Shown here: in pieces, positions 50,976-60,152 of the stretch | Layout: every line of letters begins with the position of its first letter | How positions within the stretch are numbered: position 1 is the first letter of the stretch | NCBI GenBank assembly: GCA_964581605.1 | Contig: CAZOPF010000015.1 | Span: 1-64,000, forward strand | Reading direction: 5' to 3' | DNA: 64,000 nt | Origin: CAADGU01 sp964581605 | GTDB taxonomy: Bacteria > Chloroflexota > Anaerolineae > Promineifilales > Promineifilaceae | Program-made: the position numbers and the translations under genes | Notes under the pieces: generated by a model | What the model saw: only the letters and a program-made list of their open reading frames with translations | Database searches by the model: none | Told to the model about the DNA's origin: nothing

Positions 50976-52139
50976 TTACCCTTTATGCCGCGTTTGCACT
51001 TCCGCAGCAGCAATATAACGCACGGCCGTCTGTGCATTCGTCCAGCCAAACCAGGCCATCAACTCATCCACACCATACCCCATCCGTGCCATCTGCGTGG
51101 CACAATAATGGCGACAATCGTGCGCTGAAAGGGGGACAATGCCCATTTGCCGGCCCAACCAGGCTACTCGCTCGCTCACCCGCACCCGGTTCAATCGCTC
51201 AGCCAAAAGCTGCCCACCTTCGCCATTTTTGAGCAGGCGGGTTGTGGCCAGGATGAGCGCGCCGTCCGCCAGGTCTGGCGGAAAGTGGCGCAAGTATTGG
51301 CGCAGCGTAAGCTGCGTTGTGTTTGTCATAGCGTGGGTTGTCCATTCATGCGCCGTGCCTTTTACTTTTGGCCGAAAAAAGGTGAACGTGCCCGCAGGCT
51401 GGTTAAAGTCATGCACATTGAGCAGAGCAACCTCGCTGGCACGCAGGCCATGATCCAGTAGAAGGCACATCAAAAGAGCATCACGCCAACCTTGCGGAGA
51501 GCTATTTTGCGCGTGTTTTAATGTTTCTGCCTGCGCTTGTGTAAGAAGAGTTGGTGCCGCTTTTTTGGTTGATCGCCGTTCGACCACAATGCTTTGCCGA
51601 CTCTCTGGCGGCTTATAAGCGTAAGCCACTTCAGCAATGCGTGTCTGGGGGCGTTGTGCATCCACATTTAACTGTCCAGCACGGGAAAAGCCACGTACCG
51701 TCTGAATCATCAATCCTTCTTGTTGGTTCAGCGCCCCGGCACGAACGGCCAACTGCGCATAGACTTTGACAGTGGACAAACGGGCGTTAACTGAGGAGAT
51801 GGCATAACCTTGCCTGAGTAGCCATTGGACAAACCCATCTACCAATCCCCAGGTTACACCTTGCCAGGCCAGGGCGTTGGTTTGAAAGTCGGCTCCGTTT
51901 TCAGGCATGATGCCCACATCCAATAAGTATTCAGCGAATAGTTCAAGATCACGGCCGTGTCGCTTAACGGTGTTGGCGGATTTTTCGTTTAGATACCGTT
52001 GGAACACCGATTGCCCGGCAATCTGGTTTGCCAATGACCCTGCATCTGCTAATGAGGTGTAGCCTGTTGGCTGGGTGGCGGCCTGGGTGGAGGCTATAGA
52101 TTGTCGTGGTTCAGGTAAAGGATTAGCCCTCTCGTCCAT
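50976..52139 (-). CDS. Tyrosine recombinase/integrase
   Basis: This 387-residue site-specific recombinase has a SAM-like N-terminal core-binding domain (FQRYLNEKSANTVKRHGRDL) and a catalytic domain with all residues: Arg in GLRASEVALL, Lys in RPKVKG, His and Arg in SAHDCRHYCATQ, Trp in WFGWTN and the nucleophile Tyr in AVRYIAAAEV. I chose the ATG at 52139 because a perfect TATAAT lies six bases upstream, implying a leaderless mRNA; a start at 52175 would lie upstream of that promoter. No attachment sites or other mobile genes were seen. It resembles chromosomal XerC/D-like or Chloroflexota-specific recombinases. It lies 8 bases upstream of queA. Confidence 0.9.
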   Translation of the reverse strand: MDERANPLPEPRQSIASTQAATQPTGYTSLADAGSLANQIAGQSVFQRYLNEKSANTVKRHGRDLELFAEYLLDVGIMPENGADFQTNALAWQGVTWGLVDGFVQWLLRQGYAISSVNARLSTVKVYAQLAVRAGALNQQEGLMIQTVRGFSRAGQLNVDAQRPQTRIAEVAYAYKPPESRQSIVVERRSTKKAAPTLLTQAQAETLKHAQNSSPQGWRDALLMCLLLDHGLRASEVALLNVHDFNQPAGTFTFFRPKVKGTAHEWTTHAMTNTTQLTLRQYLRHFPPDLADGALILATTRLLKNGEGGQLLAERLNRVRVSERVAWLGRQMGIVPLSAHDCRHYCATQMARMGYGVDELMAWFGWTNAQTAVRYIAAAEVQTRHKG

Positions 52140-52145
52140 GCGGTC

Positions 52146-52174
52146 ATTATATCTGCGTAATGTACATATGTCCA
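52146..52174 (-). promoter_or_regulatory. Promoter of the recombinase gene
   Basis: On the minus strand TGGACA (52169-52174) and TATAAT (52146-52151) are separated by 17 bases. The predicted start of transcription coincides with the recombinase ATG at 52139, suggesting leaderless translation. Confidence 0.75.
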
Positions 52175-52184
52175 AAATATGTAC
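52162..52184. promoter_or_regulatory. Inverted repeat across the recombinase -35 box
   Basis: GTACATA and TATGTAC flank nine bases and straddle the -35 element, a good position for a repressor or for the recombinase itself. Confidence 0.5.
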
Positions 52185-52275
52185 GGTAATTGTGGTTTGT
52201 GTTTTTTATAGAATTGCCACAGATCATGGGGCGGCCGTTGGGTATAGCCCATCATGCTCTGTTACAATGACACAG

Positions 52276-53778
52276 ATGGCGAACCTGTCAACCACATTCT
52301 CTACTCATCTCCGCGCCATGAATTGGCGGCAAATGGGCCTAAATGGCGTAATCCTGTTACTCTGGTTGCGCCTCTATACCCCTATTTTCAGTTATCTGCA
52401 CATTATCTTTCAGCGAGAAGATTTCCGCCTGAACCAAATCGTACTGGTGGCGGTATTGGCGCTGATAGGTCTGCAACTACGGCGCGAAGGTATACGGCCG
52501 CAGTTGGATGCTGCGCCCAGACTTCGCCACCTGCCACTGGCTCTGGCACTGGGTGGTGCAGCGGCCTATCTGCTTGTGGAGCGTTTCTGGGACATCAATA
52601 TGCTGGCGGCCTGCCTGTTTGCCTTAGCCAGTTACGGGCTGTTGGGGTTGTGGCTATCACCACACCGATGGCGGCAAGGCTTACCGGCCGTATTGCTATT
52701 GATTGGCGTGTTGCCATTTGGCGAGCACTTACAGACGTTTGTGGGGTACCCTATGCGCATCTTCACGGCCGAAATGGTGCAGCAGGGGTTCACGGCCGTT
52801 GGTATTCATTCCATTGGCGTAGATACCATCCTCATTTTTGAAAATGGCATCTCGCAGGTGGACTTGCCATGCAGTGGCGTCAAGAGCTTATGGACGGGCA
52901 TGTTGTTTTTATTGGCAGCAACATGGGTGGAGGCACGGCCGTTAAACCGACGCTGGTTCCTGGTGTTGCTTTTATTTGCACCACTACTATTTGCAGCAAA
53001 CTTTGCCCGTGTCGCCGTTTTAGTGTTCGTTGGCCAGGTGATGGGCTGGACGTTGCTGGCAGAGATGTTACATGTTCCACTAGGGGTGTTGGGTTTTGTG
53101 GTGGTGTGCGCAACGGCTGCCTGGTTGTGGCGAGTTCGGGCAACCGGCTCAGAGGTCATAAATGTAGAGACCGACCAACCGGCGGCATTTTCACATACCC
53201 TTTCACTTTGCCTCATCCTTGCCATATTGATGATGATCCCTCTTTACGCCCAACGGCCGCAAACGGGGTTAACGGCCGTTTCGCCTACCTGGCACTTCCC
53301 GGACGCTTTGCAAATAGAGCCGCTGCCACTGAAACCCGATGAAAATGAGTGGCTGACGCGCGATGGCGCAACGGCCGCTGACCGTTTTCGCTTTCGTTGG
53401 GGTAATAGTAGCGGCACGATGATCCTTATTACCAGCCAGACCTGGCGTGCTCACCACCGCCCAGAACGCTGCTTTGAGGTATATGGCCTGACGCTGGATA
53501 GTTCCCAGCCATACCTGGTAACGGCCGATTTCCCTCTGCGCCTGGTAACTTTGGGCAAAAGTGACCAACGCCAGCTCTACACCGCCTCTTATTGGTTCCA
53601 ATCCGCCGCACGTACCACCGACGATTACGGCGCGCGTATTTGGGCTGACGTTACGTTAGAGCGTGAACCATGGGTGCTGGTCTCCATCCTGTTTGATGAC
53701 CCTGTTGACCCTCACGATACCGCAATAACAGCATTGTATCTAATGCTGCATGAAGCCGCCGATACTTATTTGCAATAG
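52276..53778 (+). CDS. Exosortase (XrtO-like) fused to an EpsI-like domain
   Basis: Exosortases are membrane proteases/transpeptidases that process PEP-CTERM-type proteins. This 500-residue protein has about eight membrane segments and the three active-site residues in order: Cys in DLPCSGVKSLWTG (about residue 197), Arg in ANFARVAVLVF (about 241) and His in EMLHVPLGVLGF (about 263). The C-terminal 190 residues are extracytoplasmic and contain HHRPERCFEVYGLTL, the pattern of the exosortase-associated EpsI domain. I assign the exosortase O type from the following gene and general layout. A -10 like TACAAT at 52263-52268 lies seven bases before ATG 52276, again suggesting a leaderless start; ATG 52267 is the alternative. 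Confidence 0.85.
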   Translation: MANLSTTFSTHLRAMNWRQMGLNGVILLLWLRLYTPIFSYLHIIFQREDFRLNQIVLVAVLALIGLQLRREGIRPQLDAAPRLRHLPLALALGGAAAYLLVERFWDINMLAACLFALASYGLLGLWLSPHRWRQGLPAVLLLIGVLPFGEHLQTFVGYPMRIFTAEMVQQGFTAVGIHSIGVDTILIFENGISQVDLPCSGVKSLWTGMLFLLAATWVEARPLNRRWFLVLLLFAPLLFAANFARVAVLVFVGQVMGWTLLAEMLHVPLGVLGFVVVCATAAWLWRVRATGSEVINVETDQPAAFSHTLSLCLILAILMMIPLYAQRPQTGLTAVSPTWHFPDALQIEPLPLKPDENEWLTRDGATAADRFRFRWGNSSGTMILITSQTWRAHHRPERCFEVYGLTLDSSQPYLVTADFPLRLVTLGKSDQRQLYTASYWFQSAARTTDDYGARIWADVTLEREPWVLVSILFDDPVDPHDTAITALYLMLHEAADTYLQ

Positions 53779-53819
53779 CTGTAGAACGGTTTGCTCAATC
53801 GTTCTATAAGGAGTAGATC

Positions 53820-56702
53820 ATGAAAAAGTACCTGACTAATACACGGTTTTGGAGCTACTTTCTGTTTTGGTCTTGGAACGCCATTTTTCTGGCATTTATG
53901 GTGATCGGATTTGCGCCAACGGTGATGGTGGAAATGGTAACGGCCGTGCGTGCTGGCAGCATCCCGGTGCAATTCCTCGTGTATGGCCTGGTGCTGGCAG
54001 CCATACCCTTACTGTGTGTCATCTTGGGGCTAACGCGGCTTCGCCACGAGCCTCACAAACTGTTCGCACTTGGCTATGGTGTGGAAGGCCCGTTGATGCT
54101 CATGCTGGCCGTCCGCTTTTTCCTCATCCAGGATGCCACGCCGGTAGTCACCTGGATGCTGGCGGCCGGTATATTTAGCCTGGGCGTCTTGCTGTGGCAA
54201 CTGCTCGACCGGCAAATTGACCATCGCGGCCCGGTGTTAACCCACATCCGTGTCATTGGCCTCAGCATTTTATTGGTCGTGGGCGTTTATGCCAGTTTGT
54301 GGATCGCTTTTTATGCTTTGCCCATCGCCGCCTTTATCTGGAGGTGGGTATGGGATACTGTTACCAATCTTGGCCAGGTCATCCGAGATTTCATCGCGTT
54401 TTTGCAGGATGCATATTTGCAGGCGTTCATTTGGGTGCCATTCATGTTGCTGGGCATGGTGCAGCTGGCCTACACAGCCACCTTGTTTATACTCATGCCC
54501 ATTGCGGTGCCGTTCATTTACGGCCGTGCCTGGTGGCGAGGCATCCAAAGCCTTACCCGGCAATACAGCCAGCCACGCGCTGTGGCTTTGAGTACGGCCG
54601 TTATTGCTTTGCTCATTGCCATCACTGTTCTGATCAACCAGCAGCCACAGCAGCAAGCCTTTGCACTCCTGGAAGCCCCCCCCACCACCGAAGCGGAAGC
54701 AGCGGAACTGCTGGCCCAGGAAGAGATCATCCGTGCCGGGCTGCTTAATGCTTATCTGGCGCAGCATCGCTACCTGAGCGCTCAGGGCGAAATGGATCAC
54801 ATTAAGGATCTTTACCGAGAAGCATTCAAATTAAACCCCCGACAGGCAAACCTGGTGCAGCGTTGGTATGAAGGGCTGGTTAGCCCCCTACTCTACCGAC
54901 CCGTGGGCGAATATCAATCGCTCAACAGGTGGGATAACCGCGTATTCCAGGAAGAGCCAGCCCAGGCCGCCGAGCTATACGAAAGGTTTTTTGATCAACC
55001 AATCGCAGAAGGCGAAAAAGAGGCGGTTGTATCGGCCGTGCGTTCAACCTGGATGATAGACCAGGCGCGGGCAGGCTGGCAGGCCGTGGATGACCGCGAA
55101 GTGTATCTGGCGCACCAGGAAATCACTATTACCGAGCAAGGTGATTGGGCAGATGTGGAGTTATACGAAGTTTACGAGAACCAGACGAGCCAGCGACAGG
55201 AGGTGGTGTATTACTTTTCACTGCCGGAAACGGCCGTGCTCACCGGTCTCTGGTTGGGCAATAGTGATAATCGCGCCGAACGTTTTGTTTACCAGGTTGC
55301 GCCACGCGGCGCGGCCCAGGCCGTTTATCGCCAGGAGGTGCAGCGGCGGGTAGACCCGGCCCTGCTGGAACAAATTGGCCCTGGTCAATACCGCTTGCGT
55401 ATCTTTCCTGTTCCACCCATGACGCAGGAATGGGATGATGAATTTGCCCATACCATCTTGAGCGCGGGACAGCCATTACACATGTGGCTTTCCTATCAGG
55501 TAATGGCCGCGGGGCAAAGCTGGCCGCTGCCCTATCTGGCAGAGCAGGTCAACCTGTTTTGGGATGAGAAGAGTGTGCGGCTGATCAACGGCCAGCCGAT
55601 GGATGCTGACGAAAACACCTGGCTACCCACGGCCGTGCCCCCATCAGCCCAACTATCGCCAATCGGGCACCGCATAGATTTCCCTGACGGATTATCGGTA
55701 ATCGCGCAGCCAATGGCAGCGGAAAGCATGCCAGCGCCAGATGGCAGCCTGGCGCTGGCCGTGGTGCTGGATCGTTCGCGTAGCATGGAAAAGAGCGCAG
55801 AACTGGTTCAAGAAGCATTGGCCCAGGTGGGGGCGTGGGGCAAGGAGGTAGATGTTTATCTGACGGCCGCAGAGTTTCGTGGTGAGCCACCCACTGTTGT
55901 GCCACTAACTGAGCTAAATGCGGCCGAGATTGTCTACTTCGGCGGCCAGAATGCGGGTGACTTACTGCTACAATTTGAGGATTTGTATGCCGGGCAAACT
56001 TATGATGCGGTTCTGGTGATTACTGATGGGTCGGGTTTTGGTCTGAGTTTTGACGGCCGTGCCCCCTCCACCCCCCCTGCCCCACTCTGGATGATTCATG
56101 TCGGCGGCCAGTTTCCGTTGGGCTACGATGACGCTACGCTGGAAGCAATGCAAGCCAGCGGCGGCGGCAATGCCGCTACCGTAAGCGAAGCCCTGGCACG
56201 GCAAGCCTTCGTCCAGGCCAGCCAGGCCGACGATGTGATCACTGACGTGGCTGATGGATACGCATGGGCGGTTATGCCTACCAAAACGGCCGATGCCCTT
56301 TCTGTTGCTCTCCAAAACCATGAAATCGGTGAGGGATTTGCCGCTTTAGCCGGCCGTCGCCAAATTTTGGCCGCGATGCAAAAGGAGCGTGGCAGCTTGA
56401 GCGATATTTCGGTGCTGGACGGCCTGCACACCATCGCCAAAGAACAGGGCATAATCACCCCCTACTCTTCCATGATTGTGTTGGTGGAAGACCGCCAACA
56501 ACAAATGCTGGATGCGGCCGCCGATGATCCTGACCGCTTTGAGCGGGAATTTGAGGAGGTCGGCGAAACGCAACAGGAATTACTAACGGTTACAGGTGTG
56601 CCAGAGCCAGAGGAGTGGCTGCTTATGGGGCTGGCGGCCGTGATGTTGGGGTGGTATATGTTGAAGCAGCGGTGCACAGGGCAAGTTCGGCCATCGGCCT
56701 GA
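53820..56702 (+). CDS. PEP-CTERM integral membrane protein with VIT and VWA domains
   Basis: This 960-residue protein begins with seven or so membrane segments (residues 15-245), then a soluble extracytoplasmic part: helical spacer, VIT domain (about 424-560, DREVYLAHQEITITEQGDWA) and a VWA-like domain (about 640-790) whose metal site reads VVLDRSRSME and VLVITDGSGFG. It ends with a PEP-CTERM sorting signal: VPEPEEW, hydrophobic helix, KQR. Such proteins accompany exosortases, and the gene lies 41 bases after one, so it is likely both partner and substrate. GGAG stands before the ATG. Confidence 0.88.
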   Translation: MKKYLTNTRFWSYFLFWSWNAIFLAFMVIGFAPTVMVEMVTAVRAGSIPVQFLVYGLVLAAIPLLCVILGLTRLRHEPHKLFALGYGVEGPLMLMLAVRFFLIQDATPVVTWMLAAGIFSLGVLLWQLLDRQIDHRGPVLTHIRVIGLSILLVVGVYASLWIAFYALPIAAFIWRWVWDTVTNLGQVIRDFIAFLQDAYLQAFIWVPFMLLGMVQLAYTATLFILMPIAVPFIYGRAWWRGIQSLTRQYSQPRAVALSTAVIALLIAITVLINQQPQQQAFALLEAPPTTEAEAAELLAQEEIIRAGLLNAYLAQHRYLSAQGEMDHIKDLYREAFKLNPRQANLVQRWYEGLVSPLLYRPVGEYQSLNRWDNRVFQEEPAQAAELYERFFDQPIAEGEKEAVVSAVRSTWMIDQARAGWQAVDDREVYLAHQEITITEQGDWADVELYEVYENQTSQRQEVVYYFSLPETAVLTGLWLGNSDNRAERFVYQVAPRGAAQAVYRQEVQRRVDPALLEQIGPGQYRLRIFPVPPMTQEWDDEFAHTILSAGQPLHMWLSYQVMAAGQSWPLPYLAEQVNLFWDEKSVRLINGQPMDADENTWLPTAVPPSAQLSPIGHRIDFPDGLSVIAQPMAAESMPAPDGSLALAVVLDRSRSMEKSAELVQEALAQVGAWGKEVDVYLTAAEFRGEPPTVVPLTELNAAEIVYFGGQNAGDLLLQFEDLYAGQTYDAVLVITDGSGFGLSFDGRAPSTPPAPLWMIHVGGQFPLGYDDATLEAMQASGGGNAATVSEALARQAFVQASQADDVITDVADGYAWAVMPTKTADALSVALQNHEIGEGFAALAGRRQILAAMQKERGSLSDISVLDGLHTIAKEQGIITPYSSMIVLVEDRQQQMLDAAADDPDRFEREFEEVGETQQELLTVTGVPEPEEWLLMGLAAVMLGWYMLKQRCTGQVRPSA

Positions 56703-56708
56703 GAGACC

Positions 56709-57857
56709 ATGATGAACAATACCTATCAACATTACTTTGATGGCGAGCACGAGATGGTGCGGCAGGCGGTGCGGCGCTTTGTGCAGCAGGAGATCGCGCC
56801 GTTTGTGGATGAATGGGAAGAGGCAGGCAGTTTTCCACGAGACCTTTATCAGAAAGCGGCCGCAGCCGGGATTTTGGGGGTAGGCTACCCGGAAGAGTGG
56901 GGCGGCGTGCCCGGCGATTTGTTTATGCAGATTGTGGTGTGGGAAGAACTGGCACGGGCTGGCTCCGGCGGGGTGGCTGCCGGCTTAGGCTCGCTGAACA
57001 TTGCCCTGCCGCCCATTTTACTGTTGGGCACGGATGAACAGAAGGAGCGGTTTGTGCAGCCGGTGTTGGCGGGAAACCAGGTGGCGGCGCTGGCAATTAC
57101 GGAGCCGGGTGGGGGCTCGGATGTGGCGAATTTGCAGACAACGGCCGTGCGCCAACACGACCATTATCTCGTCAACGGCAGCAAAACGTTTATCACCAGC
57201 GGCTGCCGGGCAGATGTGCTGACTACGGCCGTGCGCACAGGTGGCCCTGGCGCAACCGGCATCAGCCTGCTGGTCATTCCCGGCGACACACCCGGTTTGT
57301 CCCGTTCCCAACCGCTGAAAAAGATGGGCTGGTGGGCTTCGGATACCGCTCAACTATTTTTCGACGGCTGCCGCGTACCCGTCGCCAACCTGATTGGTAT
57401 GGAAAACATGGGCTTCTACGCCATCATGGCTAACTTCCAGCGGGAACGGCTGCAACTGGCAGTATTGGCAAACATCACAGCACAGTTGGCGCTGGAAGAG
57501 TGTTTGCGCTATGTGAAAGAGCGGGAGGCATTTGCACGGCCGTTGGCCGGATTCCAGGTCATTCGCCACAAACTGGTGGACATGGCCACGCAGGTGGAAG
57601 TGAGCCGCGAATTCACTTACCGCGTCGCGGCCAAAATGAACAGCGGGCTGGATCAGGTGACGGAAGTTTCCATGGCCAAAAACTTTGCCTGCCAGGTGAG
57701 CGATTTTGTCACCTATGAAGCAGTGCAAATTTTTGGCGGCTACGGCTACATGCGCGAATATCTGGTAGAGCGCCTCTACCGCGACAACCGCATCCTCTCC
57801 ATCGGCGGCGGCACAACGGAGATTATGAAGGAGATTATTGCCAAACGGTTGTTATGA
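56709..57857 (+). CDS. Acyl-CoA dehydrogenase
   Basis: This 382-residue FAD enzyme introduces a 2,3-double bond into acyl-CoA. Family motifs are LAITEPGGGSDVANLQTTA, GSKTFITSG, KKMGWWASDTAQLFFDGCRV, FGGYGYMREYLVERLYRD and GGGTTEIMKEIIAKRL. The Glu found near the C-terminus of short/medium-chain enzymes is replaced by Gly (SIGGGTTE); instead Glu near residue 247 in NFQRERLQLA matches the catalytic position of isovaleryl- and long-chain-type enzymes. A branched or longer substrate is thus likely. The gene starts six bases after the VIT-VWA gene; GAGAG lies before the start. Confidence 0.93.
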   Translation: MMNNTYQHYFDGEHEMVRQAVRRFVQQEIAPFVDEWEEAGSFPRDLYQKAAAAGILGVGYPEEWGGVPGDLFMQIVVWEELARAGSGGVAAGLGSLNIALPPILLLGTDEQKERFVQPVLAGNQVAALAITEPGGGSDVANLQTTAVRQHDHYLVNGSKTFITSGCRADVLTTAVRTGGPGATGISLLVIPGDTPGLSRSQPLKKMGWWASDTAQLFFDGCRVPVANLIGMENMGFYAIMANFQRERLQLAVLANITAQLALEECLRYVKEREAFARPLAGFQVIRHKLVDMATQVEVSREFTYRVAAKMNSGLDQVTEVSMAKNFACQVSDFVTYEAVQIFGGYGYMREYLVERLYRDNRILSIGGGTTEIMKEIIAKRLL

Positions 57858-57898
57858 CCAAAAGGCATAATCACCGATCATGGTTATAATTCCCTCCC

Positions 57899-58960
57899 AT
57901 GTTTGACAAAATTTTAGGTGTGGAAGAACAGACGCACACGGCCGGGGATGACGAGTGGGATGCGTTTGTGGTCGCGCATCCACAGGGCAGTTTATTGCAA
58001 ACCACCGGGTGGGCGCGGCTGAAGAACCGTTTTGGCTGGCGTTCGCATCGCGTCTGGCTCAAGCGCGACGGCCGTATCGTGGCCGGGGCGCAACTGCTGT
58101 ATAAATCGGCGGCGATGGGGCTGATGAAAATGGCCTATATTCCTCACGGGCCGCTGGTGGATTGGACGGATGCAGAACAAACGGCCGTGCTGCTCAACCA
58201 GATTGACCATTCCGCGTTTGAACGACGAGCGGCCATCGTCAAGATGGAACCGCTGCTGTGGCAAGATAAGATGCCTGCGGATGCCTGGCACACTATTTGC
58301 CAGCAACATGATTTACGGCCGGAAACGGATACCATCCAGCCGCCACAAACAGTGATTCTGGATTTACGGCCGCCGCCCGACAACATTCTGGCGGCGATGA
58401 AACAAAAAACGCGCTACAACATTCGCCTGGCAGCCAAAAAGGGCGTGACTACCCGGCTGGGAAGCCGCAGCGATTTGCCTGCCTTTGTGCAGCTGATGCA
58501 GCAAACCGGCCAACGAGACGGGTTTGGCATCCACACGCCGCTGTATTACCAGGCGGCCTATGAGATTTTTGCGGAGACCGGGCAGGTGGCATTGTGGCTG
58601 GCGGAGTTTGAGGGACGGCCGTTAGCCGCCATCATGGTCTTCACATGGGGGGCAAACGCTTACTACCTCTACGGTGCATCTGGCAACGAAGAACGGGAAC
58701 GCATGCCCAGCTATGCCGTGCAGTGGGCGGCCATCGAGTGGGCCAAAAACCAGGGCTGCCAGAGCTATGATCTGTGGGGCATCCCTGACGCGCCGGAAGC
58801 GGAACTGGAAGCCAATTTTACTAACCGGCATGACGGATTATGGGGCGTTTACCGCTTCAAACGCGGCTTTGGCGGCCAGATCAAATGCACCGTCGGCGCA
58901 ACGGATCGGGTATATAACGAGTTGGCGTATAAACTGTACCAGTGGAGGCGAAGCCGGTAA
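57899..58960 (+). CDS. FemAB-family aminoacyltransferase (first copy)
   Basis: FemAB/FemX proteins have two GNAT-like domains and add amino acids from aminoacyl-tRNA to peptidoglycan precursor side chains. This 353-residue protein has the typical N-terminal LLQTTGWARLKNRFGW, the central MKQKTRYNIRLAAKKGV and the C-terminal AYYLYGASGNEERERMPSYA, then YDLWGIPDAP and WGVYRFKRGFGGQ. It lacks the long helical arm of staphylococcal FemA. A paralog follows 60 bases later across a word-type hairpin, suggesting sequential additions to a peptide bridge. Confidence 0.9.
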   Translation: MFDKILGVEEQTHTAGDDEWDAFVVAHPQGSLLQTTGWARLKNRFGWRSHRVWLKRDGRIVAGAQLLYKSAAMGLMKMAYIPHGPLVDWTDAEQTAVLLNQIDHSAFERRAAIVKMEPLLWQDKMPADAWHTICQQHDLRPETDTIQPPQTVILDLRPPPDNILAAMKQKTRYNIRLAAKKGVTTRLGSRSDLPAFVQLMQQTGQRDGFGIHTPLYYQAAYEIFAETGQVALWLAEFEGRPLAAIMVFTWGANAYYLYGASGNEERERMPSYAVQWAAIEWAKNQGCQSYDLWGIPDAPEAELEANFTNRHDGLWGVYRFKRGFGGQIKCTVGATDRVYNELAYKLYQWRRSR

Positions 58961-59014
58961 TGCGTGATGCGTGACTCGTGATGGGATCACGCATCACGCA
59001 TCACGCATCACGAG
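58961..59014. repeat. Word-type hairpin between two FemAB genes (GCGTGAT family)
   Basis: TGCGTGATGCGTGA pairs exactly with TCACGCATCACGCA (58987-59000) over a 12-base loop, and another TCACGCATCACGAG copy follows. It begins directly after the first gene's stop codon and ends seven bases before the next ATG, replacing any Shine-Dalgarno sequence. Confidence 0.9.
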
Positions 59015-59020
59015 AACCAC

Positions 59021-60100
59021 ATGAGATTGCAACCTCTCACCTCCTCCGATGAATGGCAGCAAACCCTTTGCCACTTGCCAAACGCCCACGCGCTGCAAAG
59101 CTGGACGTGGGCGGAGTTTAAGGCGCGGTGGGGGTGGCAGATGCGGCCGTTGGTGCTGCATGAGCCAGGCAGTGACAAACCGCTGGCGGCGGCGATGGTC
59201 TTGAAACGGCCGTTGCCCCGCACCCCCTATTCCATCCTCTATGTGCCCAAAGGGCCGGCGTTTGATTATGCTCATGAGGCGCTGCGCAATCTGGTGCTGG
59301 CGGAATTGGAGCAGGTGGCGCGGCAGGAACGGGGTATTTTTATCAAGATTGACCCGGATGTGGTCAAAGGTCAAGGGGCAGAAGAGGAAACGGCCGTGCC
59401 TCAGGGTATCGAGTTTATGCAGGATTTACAGGCGCGGGGTTGGCGTTTTGCCGATGAGCAGATTCAATTTCGGAACACGGTGGAACTGGATTTGACCCAA
59501 TCGGAAGAGGAATTGCTGGCGGCGATGAAGCCCAAAACACGCTACAACATGGGGCTGGCGGCCCGCAAAGGCATCACCGTCCGGGCCGGGACGCCGGAGG
59601 ATTTTCCAGCCCTGGCGGCGATGTACCAGGAGACGGGAGAGCGAGATGGCTTTGGGTTACGGCCGTTGCCCTATTACCTGGACATCTGGCAAAGTTTCTA
59701 CCAATCCGGCATGGGGCAGCCGCTTTTGGCCGAGTATGAAGGGGAGCCGGTGGCGGCCGTTTATCTGGTGAAATCAGGCCAGAAAGTGATTTACATGTAC
59801 GGCGCGTCCACCCAAAAAGAGCGTAACCGGATGCCCAACTATTTGTTACAATGGGAGGCCATCCGCTGGGCAAAAGCACAAGGGTGTACACGATACGATT
59901 TCTGGGGCACGCCGGATGAATTTACCGAGAGCGACCGGCTGTGGGGTGTGTGGCGCTTCAAGGCGGGCTTTAATGGCGAAGTGATACGGCATATCGGCGC
60001 CTGGGATTATGTGGTACGGCCGTTTTGGTATTGGGTGTATGGCACGGCCGTGCCCAAATATCTGGATTTTTTGAAAAAAAGAAGCGATGCTGGGGAGTAA
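59021..60100 (+). CDS. FemAB-family aminoacyltransferase (second copy)
   Basis: This 359-residue paralog of the preceding gene shares the same blocks: LQSWTWAEFKARWGWQMRPL, MKPKTRYNMGLAARKGITV, VIYMYGASTQKERNRMPNYL, YDFWGTPDEF and WGVWRFKAGFNGE. Clear divergence between the copies indicates an old duplication with separate roles, for example first and second residue of an interpeptide bridge (inference). The chromosome arrangement resembles tandem femX-type genes in Gram-positive bacteria. Confidence 0.9.
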   Translation: MRLQPLTSSDEWQQTLCHLPNAHALQSWTWAEFKARWGWQMRPLVLHEPGSDKPLAAAMVLKRPLPRTPYSILYVPKGPAFDYAHEALRNLVLAELEQVARQERGIFIKIDPDVVKGQGAEEETAVPQGIEFMQDLQARGWRFADEQIQFRNTVELDLTQSEEELLAAMKPKTRYNMGLAARKGITVRAGTPEDFPALAAMYQETGERDGFGLRPLPYYLDIWQSFYQSGMGQPLLAEYEGEPVAAVYLVKSGQKVIYMYGASTQKERNRMPNYLLQWEAIRWAKAQGCTRYDFWGTPDEFTESDRLWGVWRFKAGFNGEVIRHIGAWDYVVRPFWYWVYGTAVPKYLDFLKKRSDAGE

Positions 60101-60152
60101 AAGTATGGAATCTGTGCAATCTGTGGATTAGTTTTTTTAGGAGAATAAACGT

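Noticed and set aside
50976..52139. Integrase marking a genomic island with attachment sites
   Set aside because: No direct repeats, tRNA gene or other mobility genes were seen on either side; the recombinase may be a housekeeping type.
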